This document shows positions 1-5,751 of a stretch of DNA of 7,584 nt, in pieces. The stretch lies in assembly GCA_905215665.1 (NCBI GenBank), contig CAJMQR010000056.1, positions 1 through 7,584 of the forward strand, written 5' to 3'. This DNA is from an uncultured bacterium (GTDB taxonomy: Bacteria; Bacillota; Clostridia; Oscillospirales; Oscillospiraceae). Every line of letters begins with the position of its first letter. The stretch's first letter is position 1. The translations under genes and the position numbers were made by a program. The notes beneath the pieces were generated by a model. That model was not told the DNA's origin. It worked only from the letters and a program-made list of their open reading frames with translations, and searched no databases.

Positions 1-441
1 GCGGATGGCATTGATCACCTGCTGGGAACGTCCGCGGCTGCCGTATGGGCCGAAGTACTTCGCGCCGTCGTCCTTGACGCGGGATGCCAGCGTGATCACC
101 GGATACGCCTCACGCAGATCGACGCGCAGATAGGGATAGCCCTTGTCATCCTTGAGCAGGATGTTGTACTTCGGCATATAGTGCTTGATGAGCGAGCACT
201 CCAGCACCAATGCCTCGAACTCCGTGGCCGCCGCAATCGTCTCAAAGTGGTCAACCTGAGAGACCATGCGCCGTGTCTTTGGCGTATGGGAGGCGGTATC
301 CTGAAAATACTGGCTCACCCTGTTCTTCAGTTTTTTCGCCTTGCCGACATAAATCACCGTATCGTCTGCGTCCTTCATGAGATAGACGCCCGGCTCGTAC
401 GGCAGCGACAGTGCGGCCTGCTTCAATTCTTCCTTTGTCAT
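1..441 (-). CDS. uvrC: Excinuclease ABC subunit C (UvrC), N-terminal part, cut by the window edge
   Basis: UvrC makes the two incisions beside a DNA lesion in nucleotide excision repair, working with UvrA and UvrB in the cytoplasm. The 147 codons present cover the whole N-terminal GIY-YIG nuclease domain, which makes the 3' incision. Visible are PGVYLMKD (residues 17-24), VIYVGKAKKLKNRVSQYF (29-46) with Arg41 at the catalytic arginine position, and TEFEALVLE (73-81) carrying the metal-binding glutamate. KYNILLKDDKGYPYL (91-105) and the KYFGPYGS stretch (128-135) are also typical of UvrC. The family is about 600 residues long, so the UvrB-binding, RNase H-like and HhH parts lie beyond the left edge. 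The start is ATG at 439-441, with a weak GGGGA ribosome binding site 6 nt upstream (448-452); no in-frame start is better. It follows an intrinsic terminator at very short distance. Family assignment is near certain. Confidence 0.96.
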   Translation of the reverse strand, partial: MTKEELKQAALSLPYEPGVYLMKDADDTVIYVGKAKKLKNRVSQYFQDTASHTPKTRRMVSQVDHFETIAAATEFEALVLECSLIKHYMPKYNILLKDDKGYPYLRVDLREAYPVITLASRVKDDGAKYFGPYGSRGRSQQVINAIR

Positions 442-462
442 ATACGGTCCCCACGACAGATG

Positions 463-506
463 AAAAAGCCGCCCCAGACGCCCGCTGCCGCGGCGTTTGG
501 GGCGGT
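463..506 (-). terminator. Intrinsic (Rho-independent) terminator after the HPr gene
   Basis: On the minus strand the arm ACCGCCCCAAACGCC (506-492) pairs with GGCGTCTGGGGCGGC (482-468), giving a 14-bp GC-rich stem with one A-C mismatch. The loop is about 9 nt and TTTTT follows (467-463). It begins 11 nt after the HPr stop codon, the usual place for a terminator. The oddity is that the uvrC start codon lies only 21 nt beyond the T-tract. Confidence 0.9.
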
Positions 507-517
507 CCCTTCTTTCT

Positions 518-778
518 TCAGAAAATATCTTTTACGAGCATTGCCGAAAGCGACTTGACCGCAGCCTCTTCATCAGAGCCGTCCGCAATCAGCGTGATCT
601 CCGTACCTGTGGTGATCCCCATGGAAAGTACACCGAGGAGACTCTTGGCATTGATCTTGCGGTCATCAGCCTCGATCCAGATGCTGGAACGGAATTCATT
701 TGCCTTTTGGATGAAATAGGTTGCCTGCTTGTTGTGAAGTCCGGATTCACATCTTACGACCGTTTTTTCTGTGTACAT
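518..778 (-). CDS. HPr-family phosphocarrier protein with a variant active-site loop
   Basis: HPr is the small cytoplasmic phosphocarrier that passes phosphate from enzyme I to sugar-specific EIIA proteins of the PTS. In Firmicutes it also acts in carbon catabolite control when phosphorylated on Ser46. From ATG at 776-778 the product has 86 residues, the family's usual length. His15 and Ser46 then fall exactly at canonical numbers, in SGLHNKQATYF (12-22) and NAKSLLGVLSMGI (43-55). Ribosome binding site GAAGGAG lies 8 nt upstream. A GTG three codons earlier (787) is in frame but overlaps that site, so I reject it. The loop reads H-N-K-Q-A instead of the HARPA consensus, so Arg17 is Lys and Pro18 is Gln. 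The gene has its own promoter and terminator and no enzyme I gene beside it. It may be a regulatory paralogue rather than the main PTS HPr, so I give no symbol. Confidence 0.93.
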   Translation of the reverse strand: MYTEKTVVRCESGLHNKQATYFIQKANEFRSSIWIEADDRKINAKSLLGVLSMGITTGTEITLIADGSDEEAAVKSLSAMLVKDIF

Positions 779-786
779 GCGCGTCA

Positions 787-793
787 CTCCTTC
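787..793 (-). promoter_or_regulatory. Ribosome binding site that sets the HPr start
   Basis: Minus-strand GAAGGAG lies 8 nt before the ATG at 776-778. The alternative GTG start at 785-787 touches this site and could not use it, so the ATG is the supported start. Confidence 0.85.
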
Positions 794-798
794 ATAGT

Positions 799-816
799 TA
801 CAATCCGCAGATTGTA
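799..816 (-). promoter_or_regulatory. Hairpin in the HPr 5' untranslated region
   Basis: Minus-strand TACAATC-TGCG-GATTGTA forms a perfect 7-bp stem with a 4-nt loop. It lies about 5 nt after the predicted transcription start (near 821) and ends just before the ribosome binding site. It could stabilise the 5' end of the mRNA or, as DNA, be a dyad operator. The inverted repeat is seen directly; its role is inferred. Confidence 0.5.
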
Positions 817-828
817 TGTCTATTCTAA

Positions 829-856
829 ACTATATCAAATCCTGAAAATTTGTCAA
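829..856 (-). promoter_or_regulatory. Sigma-A type promoter with extended -10 for the HPr gene
   Basis: Minus strand: a perfect -35 box TTGACA (856-851), a 16-nt spacer, and a -10 box TATAGT (834-829). TG stands at the extended -10 position (837-836). The predicted transcription start is around 820-823, giving an untranslated leader of about 43 nt. The promoter begins 16 nt after the mutS2 stop, and I see no terminator between them, so read-through from the upstream operon is also possible. Confidence 0.88.
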
Positions 857-872
857 CCACATTTAATAATTT

Positions 873-3245
873 TTATGCAAGTTCCGCGATCGTCACGCCG
901 TCCTCGCCCTCGCCGTAGACCCCCAGGCGGTAGCGCTTGACCGCGCGGTTGTGCTTGAGTTCGTCCTGCACGGCCTTACGCAGCACCCCCGTGCCCTTGC
1001 CGTGGATGATGCGCACGGAGGAAAGGTTTGCAAGCATGGCGCTGTCCAGGAAGGACGAAAGCGCCGCCACGGCCTCGTCCGCGCTCATACCGCGCAGATC
1101 CAGTTCCGTCGCCGCCGGCGTATTTCGGAACTCCCGGCGGGTGCGCTCGATGATCATTTTCGCCTGCTGCTTGGTCTCTTCAATCAGGTACACCTCGTCC
1201 GGCCGGGCGGTCACCTTCATGATGCCCGCCTGAAGCTCATAGGAGCCGTCTTTCTGGATGGCGAGAACCTGCGCCTTTGTTCCGAAGCGCAGAAGCTCCA
1301 CGGTATCGCCCACCTTGATTCCGCGCGTTGGCGCCGGTCGCGCCTGCGGTGCCTGCCGGTCTGCCAGCGCATCTTCGGCCTCGTTGAGCCTGCGGCGCAG
1401 CTCCGCCTGCTTTGCATTGCTGCCCTGCACGTCCGCGCCGTCGCGCATCTGCTTTCGAAGCTGCTTAAGCTCCTCTGCCACTTCGCTCGAAGTCCGCCGC
1501 GCCTCGTCGATGATCCGCTGCGCCTCGGCCCGCGCACTGCGCACGGCCTTCTCGCGTTCCCGTTTGATCTCGTCATAGTACGCCTCGGACTTCTGCTTCA
1601 TCTGCTCGGTCTCCAGACGCAGGCGCTCGGCTTCCAGCTTGGCGGCCTCCATCTGCTGGCGCTGCTGCTCCAACTGATTCAGAACGTCCTCAAAATTGCG
1701 GTCGTTCTCATTGACAAAGCTTTTGGCTTTTTCAATGATGGAATCGGAGAGCCCAAGCCGCTTGGAAATGGCAAAGGCGTTGGATTTTCCGGGAATCCCG
1801 ATCAGCAGACGGTAGGTCGGGCGGAGGGTTTCCACGTCAAATTCGCAGGAAGCGTTCATCACACCCTCGGTGCGCATGGCGTAGAGCTTCAGTTCCGCAT
1901 AGTGCGTCGTTGCGGCGACGCGGCTGCCGCAGCTCCGGCAAAACTCGATCAGCGCAGTCGCAAGCGCCGCTCCCTCCGCCGGGTCGGTGCCCGCGCCCAG
2001 CTCATCAAAGAGCACCAGCGTCGAAGCGTCGCACTCCCCTACGATCTGGACAATGTTTTTCATATGCGCGGAAAAGGTGGAAAGCGACTGCTCAATGGAC
2101 TGCTCGTCTCCGATGTCCGCCAGCACGCGATCAAAGACGGAAACGGCGCTGCCATGATCGGCCGGGATGTGCAGGCCGCACTCCGCCATCAGGGTCAGCA
2201 GGCCAAGCGTTTTCAGCGTCACGGTCTTGCCGCCGGTGTTCGGGCCGGTGATGATGAGCGTATCAAAATCGCGCCCCAGCCGCACACTGATGGGGACGAC
2301 GGTCCTGGAATCAATCAGCGGGTGCCGCGCGCGGACCAGTTCCATGGACGCGTCCTCGCGGATCTCCGGCGCCATGCCGCCGGTGCGCAGGGAATACTTT
2401 CCCTTGGCGAAGATCACATCCAGAGTAATCAGCATTTCATAGCTGTGGCAGATACTCTCCCGGAAGGAGGCCGCCTCGGCCGACAGCTCCGCAAGAATCC
2501 GCTCAATCTCCTTCTTTTCGCGGATCAGCAGTTCACGCAGGGCGTTGTTGGCGTTGACTGCGGACATCGGCTCAATGAAAAATGTGCTTCCCGTGGAGGA
2601 CACGTCGTGGATCAGGCCGGGAATCTCGGATTTATACTCGCTCTTGACAGGAACGACATAGCGATCCCCGCGAAGCGTGATGATCGGATCGCGCAGGTAT
2701 TTTGCATAGGAGGGCGAAGAGATAATCTTTTGCAGGGATTCCTTGACCTTTGCGCTCTGGATGCGCATATGGCGGCGGATGTCTGCAAGCTCGCTGCTGG
2801 CCGCGTCCGCGATTTCCTCCTCGGAGAGAATGGAATTGGTGATTTTTTCTTCCAGATACCGGTTGGGCGAAAGCTCCTGAAAATACACGTCCAGCACGCT
2901 CTGGTTGCTGTCGCTGTTGTAATACGCCTTGACGTTGCGGATGCAGCGAAGAACGCCCGCAATGCGCAGCAGCTCGGCCGGCGTCAGGCAGCCGCCGCGG
3001 TCGGCGCGCTCCAGAGAGGAGCCGACCTCTTTCACATCCTGAAAGCCCGGCGCGCCCTTGAGCGTGATCATTTCGCAGGCCGCGGAGGTCTGATCCAGAA
3101 GAGCACGGATGTCCTGTGCGTCCGAAAGCGGCCGGAGGGCGCGGCAGCGCTCCTTCGCCTCCTCGCTGGTGGCGCAGTCCGCCAGGCGCTCAAGGACAAG
3201 GTTCAGCTCCAGCTTTATCATTGATTTTTCATACAGTTGTGTCAT
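873..3245 (-). CDS. mutS2: Endonuclease/ribosome-rescue ATPase MutS2
   Basis: MutS2 is a MutS-like ATPase without the mismatch-recognition domain. It is reported to suppress recombination, and in Bacillus subtilis to sense collided ribosomes and split them. The 790 residues match the usual length. After the core and lever region (about 1-300) come Walker A GPNTGGKT (334-341), the segment DIGDEQSIEQSLSTFSAHM (377-395), Walker B LVLFDELGAGTDP (410-422) and TTHYAELK (446-453). A charged coiled coil spans about 515-630. A KOW-like stretch starts at GIKVGDTVELL (642-652), and an intact Smr domain at the C-terminus has LDLRG (715-719) and HGKGTG (748-753). The start is the ATG of an ATGA overlap with the recO stop, with GGAG 8 nt upstream (3254-3257). 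The N-terminal KSMIKLELNLVLERLA matches the family's usual first helix. It is the last gene of the translationally coupled run. Confidence 0.97.
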   Translation of the reverse strand: MTQLYEKSMIKLELNLVLERLADCATSEEAKERCRALRPLSDAQDIRALLDQTSAACEMITLKGAPGFQDVKEVGSSLERADRGGCLTPAELLRIAGVLRCIRNVKAYYNSDSNQSVLDVYFQELSPNRYLEEKITNSILSEEEIADAASSELADIRRHMRIQSAKVKESLQKIISSPSYAKYLRDPIITLRGDRYVVPVKSEYKSEIPGLIHDVSSTGSTFFIEPMSAVNANNALRELLIREKKEIERILAELSAEAASFRESICHSYEMLITLDVIFAKGKYSLRTGGMAPEIREDASMELVRARHPLIDSRTVVPISVRLGRDFDTLIITGPNTGGKTVTLKTLGLLTLMAECGLHIPADHGSAVSVFDRVLADIGDEQSIEQSLSTFSAHMKNIVQIVGECDASTLVLFDELGAGTDPAEGAALATALIEFCRSCGSRVAATTHYAELKLYAMRTEGVMNASCEFDVETLRPTYRLLIGIPGKSNAFAISKRLGLSDSIIEKAKSFVNENDRNFEDVLNQLEQQRQQMEAAKLEAERLRLETEQMKQKSEAYYDEIKREREKAVRSARAEAQRIIDEARRTSSEVAEELKQLRKQMRDGADVQGSNAKQAELRRRLNEAEDALADRQAPQARPAPTRGIKVGDTVELLRFGTKAQVLAIQKDGSYELQAGIMKVTARPDEVYLIEETKQQAKMIIERTRREFRNTPAATELDLRGMSADEAVAALSSFLDSAMLANLSSVRIIHGKGTGVLRKAVQDELKHNRAVKRYRLGVYGEGEDGVTIAELA

Positions 3246-4000
3246 TTGTGAAACTCCGTTTTCAAGAAAAGAGACTTATAAAAGTCCAGTGTGTAAAAGC
3301 CCCGCTCCAGCTTGGTACACAGGTAGCTTTCCGTAATGCCGCTCAGTTCCTCGCAGGAGCGCTCCGTCAGGCGGAAGGAAAAAAGTCTGCGAACCGGTGC
3401 GGAGACAATGTAGCGCATCGCGGCGAGCGTTCCCGCCGAGAGCGGCATGCGGATTCCACCGTCTCCGCCGCTGCAGGAAGCGCACTGAAGCACGCCCTGC
3501 GTGATGTTAAAACGGTCGGCATCCTCGCGGCCGCAGACCGCGCAGCCGGAGAGATCCGGCAGATAACCCGCAAGGCACATGACCTTCAGTTCAAACACCG
3601 CCTTGACAAGCGTCTGTGGGCGGGATTCCTTTCCGAGAACATAAAGGGAATTGAGCAGCAGAGAAAGCAGCTCCGGGTCCGGCGCGTCCTCCTGTGAAAC
3701 GGCCTCCGCCACCTGCGCAAAATAAGAAGCAAGCGACAGCAGCTCAACATCCTCGCGCAGGCGTGGAAACATCTCCTTTGGCACGGCCTCGGTCACGGTG
3801 TAGCGGCCCCTGTAATCCAGAAGCGTGAACTCGGAAAAGGTCAGAAGCTGGCAACCGGCGCGCAGCTTGCTCGTCCGGCTCTTGACACCCCGCGCCCGGG
3901 CGGTCACCTGTCCGTTTTCCCGGGTAAGGATCGTCAGCAGCCTGTCGTTGTCTTTATATTCGGTTTCGCGCAGAACAATCCCGTCGGTTTTGAGATACAT
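3242..4000 (-). CDS. recO: DNA repair protein RecO
   Basis: RecO acts in RecF-pathway recombinational repair: with RecR it helps load RecA on SSB-coated single-stranded DNA and anneals strands. The product from ATG at 3998-4000 is 252 residues, typical of the family. It opens with MYLKTDGIVLRETEYKDNDR, the usual start of the N-terminal OB fold. The ARGVKSRTSKLRAGCQLL stretch (36-53) is the conserved basic region. A helical C-terminal part carries a four-cysteine zinc site, C153-x2-C156 and C173-x2-C176. AGGAG stands 5 nt upstream. The open frame runs 66 codons further up, but that extension overlaps yqzL in another frame and shows no RecO features. The gene follows yqzL by 89 nt and overlaps mutS2 by 4 nt (ATGA), so the two are probably translationally coupled. 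Confidence 0.96.
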   Translation of the reverse strand: MYLKTDGIVLRETEYKDNDRLLTILTRENGQVTARARGVKSRTSKLRAGCQLLTFSEFTLLDYRGRYTVTEAVPKEMFPRLREDVELLSLASYFAQVAEAVSQEDAPDPELLSLLLNSLYVLGKESRPQTLVKAVFELKVMCLAGYLPDLSGCAVCGREDADRFNITQGVLQCASCSGGDGGIRMPLSAGTLAAMRYIVSAPVRRLFSFRLTERSCEELSGITESYLCTKLERGFYTLDFYKSLFLKTEFHK

Positions 4001-4005
4001 GTCGG

Positions 4006-4010
4006 CTCCT
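4006..4010 (-). promoter_or_regulatory. Ribosome binding site that sets the recO start
   Basis: Minus-strand AGGAG lies 5 nt before the ATG at 3998-4000. It supports the 252-residue RecO over the 318-codon open frame that begins at 4198. Confidence 0.85.
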
Positions 4011-4068
4011 ATGTACGATCCGCAGTCATGTGCGGCAAATCCGCTCCCGCGTTTTTTGCATTGGTCCG

Positions 4069-4084
4069 GGCCGCTTGCGCGGCC
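4069..4084 (-). other. Intercistronic GC hairpin with a GNRA-type loop
   Basis: Minus-strand GGCCGC-GCAA-GCGGCC forms a perfect 6-bp stem closed by a GCAA tetraloop, 5 nt after the yqzL stop and about 70 nt before recO. No T-tract follows, so it is not a standard terminator. It may act as an mRNA stability or processing element. The fold is seen in the sequence; the role is inferred. Confidence 0.45.
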
Positions 4085-4089
4085 GGATC

Positions 4090-4176
4090 TCATTGCGTCT
4101 TCTGTTTTCTGTAAAGCAGGTACGCCTCCGGCGCACCGGTCTCCAGAAACAGGGTCCAGAAAAATGCAGCGTCCAT
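4090..4176 (-). CDS. yqzL: YqzL-like small protein (28 residues)
   Basis: This is a very short gene between era and recO, where B. subtilis has yqzL. The product starts MDAAFFWTLFLETG and continues APEAYLLYRKQ. The pattern of an aromatic/hydrophobic start, T/E-TG and an (E)AYLLY core is what I recall for the YqzL family, whose function is unknown. The start is secure: ATG at 4174-4176 has AGGAGG (4185-4190) 8 nt upstream, and the frame ends with TGA at 4090-4092. At 28 residues it is shorter than the Bacillus protein of roughly 47. There is no clear membrane segment, but the N-terminal FFWTLFL is strongly hydrophobic. It follows era by 58 nt and is probably co-transcribed with era and recO. 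The assignment rests on position plus motif, without an alignment. Confidence 0.8.
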   Translation of the reverse strand: MDAAFFWTLFLETGAPEAYLLYRKQKTQ

Positions 4177-4184
4177 CGGGTCGA

Positions 4185-4190
4185 CCTCCT
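4185..4190 (-). promoter_or_regulatory. Consensus ribosome binding site of yqzL
   Basis: Minus-strand AGGAGG lies 8 nt before the yqzL ATG. Its first three bases also belong to the inverted repeat CCTATG-GA-CATAGG (4201-4188), so an mRNA stem could partly cover the site. Confidence 0.8.
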
Positions 4191-4234
4191 ATGTCCATAG
4201 GATTCGCCCGAAAGGGGTTCGCTATTAAGGAAAA

Positions 4235-5119
4235 TCATTCATATCCGAAATTACGGATGAGGTGCTGGCTGTCGCGCCAGTTTTCCTTGACCTTTACCCA
4301 TGTTTGCAGATAGACCTTTGTTCCCATAAAGCGCTCGCAGTCCTCGCGCGCGGCGGTGCTGATTTTTTTGAGCATCGCACCGTTTTTGCCGATGATGATG
4401 CCCTTATGACTTGCCTTTTCGCAATAAATGGTCGCGTCCACATCCACAATGCCGCTGTCACGCTCGGAGAATTTCGTAATCTCCACCGCAGTTCCATGCG
4501 GGATCTCGCGTTCCAGATTCCACAGGAGTTTTTCCCGGATAATCTCCGCAATCACCTGCCGCTCCGGCTGGTCGGATACGGTATCCTCCGGGAAAAGGAA
4601 GGGGCCCTGCGCGGCATATTTTCCGCATTCGCTGAGCAGTTCGTCGATTCCCTCCCTGAATTTCGCGGACACGGGAAGAATAGCGTCAAAATTGAATTTC
4701 TGCGAATAAGCCGCCATCACCGCAAGCAGGCTTTCCTTCTCCACGGTATCGATCTTGTTGATGACAAGCACCGCCGGCGCGCCGGAGGCGGCGATCTCTG
4801 CGATCAGAGCTTCTTCCTGCGGGCCGACGTTCGCGACGGGCTCGACCAGCAGCAGAACCATATCGACGTCCGCAACGGATTCATGGACGACGTTGACCAT
4901 GTAATCCCCGAGGCGGGTGCGCGGCTTGTGGAAGCCCGGCGTGTCAAGAAAGACGAGCTGCGTATCCCCTCTTGTCACAATGCCGCAGATGCGGTTGCGC
5001 GTGGTCTGCGGCTTGTTGGAAACAATGGCGATTTTTTCGCCCACAAGACGGTTGATCAGCGTGGATTTTCCCACGTTCGGCCGCCCGGCAATGGTAATCA
5101 TGGCGGTTTTTGTTTTCAT
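4235..5119 (-). CDS. era: GTPase Era
   Basis: Era is an essential GTPase that binds the 3' end of 16S rRNA and checks 30S subunit maturation. All G motifs are intact: G1 GRPNVGKST (12-20), G2 TTRNR (39-43), G3 DTPGF (59-63), G4 NKID (121-124) and G5 SAK (151-153). The C-terminal type II KH domain has GIIIGKNGAMLKKI (240-253), followed by the family's VYLQTWVKVKENWRD ending (269-283). Its 294 residues are the usual length. ATG at 5117-5119 has AGGAG (5127-5131) 7 nt upstream. It lies 137 nt after ybeY and 58 nt before yqzL. No promoter is evident in the upstream gap, so transcription probably comes through from ybeY. In Bacillus, dgkA and cdd stand between ybeY and era; both are absent here. 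Confidence 0.98.
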   Translation of the reverse strand: MKTKTAMITIAGRPNVGKSTLINRLVGEKIAIVSNKPQTTRNRICGIVTRGDTQLVFLDTPGFHKPRTRLGDYMVNVVHESVADVDMVLLLVEPVANVGPQEEALIAEIAASGAPAVLVINKIDTVEKESLLAVMAAYSQKFNFDAILPVSAKFREGIDELLSECGKYAAQGPFLFPEDTVSDQPERQVIAEIIREKLLWNLEREIPHGTAVEITKFSERDSGIVDVDATIYCEKASHKGIIIGKNGAMLKKISTAAREDCERFMGTKVYLQTWVKVKENWRDSQHLIRNFGYE

Positions 5120-5140
5120 TGTGAATCTCCTAAGTAAAAT

Positions 5141-5260
5141 TCAAATGGAAGGATATCCTTTGCGCCGGCTGCAGATCCTATGCGCAACGCCGTGCGTTAT
5201 TTTGCTCAAACGGCTGCGCATCTCCGGCGATAATGGGAGCAGCAGGCGTTCTCCTGTCAC
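5141..5260 (-). other. Gap between ybeY and era with a doubtful 39-codon open frame
   Basis: Most of the gap between ybeY and era is open in one frame. It starts with a GTG that overlaps the ybeY stop as GTGA (5260-5257), has an internal ATG at 5219-5221, and ends with TGA at 5141-5143, 21 nt before era. The 39-residue product would begin MTGERLLLPLSPEM and have a basic, Cys-containing second half ending CSRRKGYPSI. I recognise no family. No good ribosome binding site precedes the GTG; an AGGAG lies just after it. A perfect 12-bp palindrome AAGGATATCCTT (5149-5160) lies near the 3' end of the frame. It could be a small coupled gene, a remnant of a lost neighbour, or just spacer. Confidence 0.25.
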
Positions 5261-5751
5261 CGCTGCAGGCCCAGCTCCGCCGCAATCAGCTCCTCGCGCG
5301 TGCGCATCCGGCGCTTCTGCTCGCCCTCGTCCATATGGTCGTAGCCCAACAGATGCAATACGGAATGGATGGTCAGATAACCGGTCTCCCGTTTCAGCGA
5401 GTTGCCGAAGCGCTTTGCCTGATCTCTGGCGCGCTCCAGAGAGATGGCCATGTCCCCCAGCGGCAGCAGACCCGTCTGAGGGTCAATTTCCTCGCTGACG
5501 TCCGCCGGGAAGGCGCCCGGCGCAAACTGGAACATCGGGAAGGAAAGCACGTCCGTTGCGCTGTCAATATTCCGCGTCGTGCGGTTGATGGCGCGGATGC
5601 CCTCGTCGTCCGTCACCAGCACATTGATCTCGCAGGGGACGTTCACCCCCTCCGCCGCCAGCGCCGCCGCGATGCAGCGGTGCAGATGCAGGGTCAGGGC
5701 AGGATTCCTGTCCCGCCGGTTGGCATAGCGCACAAGAATCTGGTGCTTCAT
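5257..5751 (-). CDS. ybeY: Endoribonuclease YbeY, 16S rRNA maturation factor
   Basis: YbeY is a zinc-dependent, single-strand-specific RNase needed for 16S rRNA 3'-end maturation and ribosome quality control. The 164-residue product has the metal site HSVLHLLGYDH (129-139), with His129, His133 and His139 as ligands. The second residue is Ser where many homologues have Gly. The conserved TDVLSFPMF (66-74) and GLLPLGDMAISLERA (94-108) segments are present. The start is the ATG of an ATGA overlap with the phoH stop, with AAGGA (5762-5766) 10 nt upstream, so translation is probably coupled to phoH. PhoH-YbeY neighbourhood is widely conserved (ybeZ-ybeY in E. coli) and the two proteins are reported to interact. 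In Bacillus yqfF separates them; here they are directly joined. Confidence 0.97.
   Translation of the reverse strand: MKHQILVRYANRRDRNPALTLHLHRCIAAALAAEGVNVPCEINVLVTDDEGIRAINRTTRNIDSATDVLSFPMFQFAPGAFPADVSEEIDPQTGLLPLGDMAISLERARDQAKRFGNSLKRETGYLTIHSVLHLLGYDHMDEGEQKRRMRTREELIAAELGLQR

Noticed and set aside
779..787. GTG start three codons upstream in the HPr gene
   Set aside because: It overlaps the ribosome binding site. Starting at the ATG places the active histidine at 15 and the regulatory serine at 46, as in other HPr proteins.
951..3224. 757-codon plus-strand open frame opposite mutS2
   Set aside because: It is in exact codon register with mutS2, which carries all family motifs. The frame is open because mutS2 avoids TTA, CTA and TCA. 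The antisense product shows no recognisable domain.
4001..4198. 66-codon N-terminal extension of the recO frame
   Set aside because: It lacks RecO similarity, overlaps yqzL in another frame, and the ATG at 3998-4000 has its own AGGAG at good spacing and gives the family's normal N-terminus.
4262..5137. 291-codon plus-strand open frame opposite era
   Set aside because: It mirrors era in codon register and has no recognisable motifs; it is a shadow frame.
5149..5160. Perfect palindrome AAGGATATCCTT upstream of era
   Set aside because: It is short, as RNA could form at best a stem of about 4 bp, and no T-tract or promoter element accompanies it. Such a 12-bp palindrome can arise by chance.
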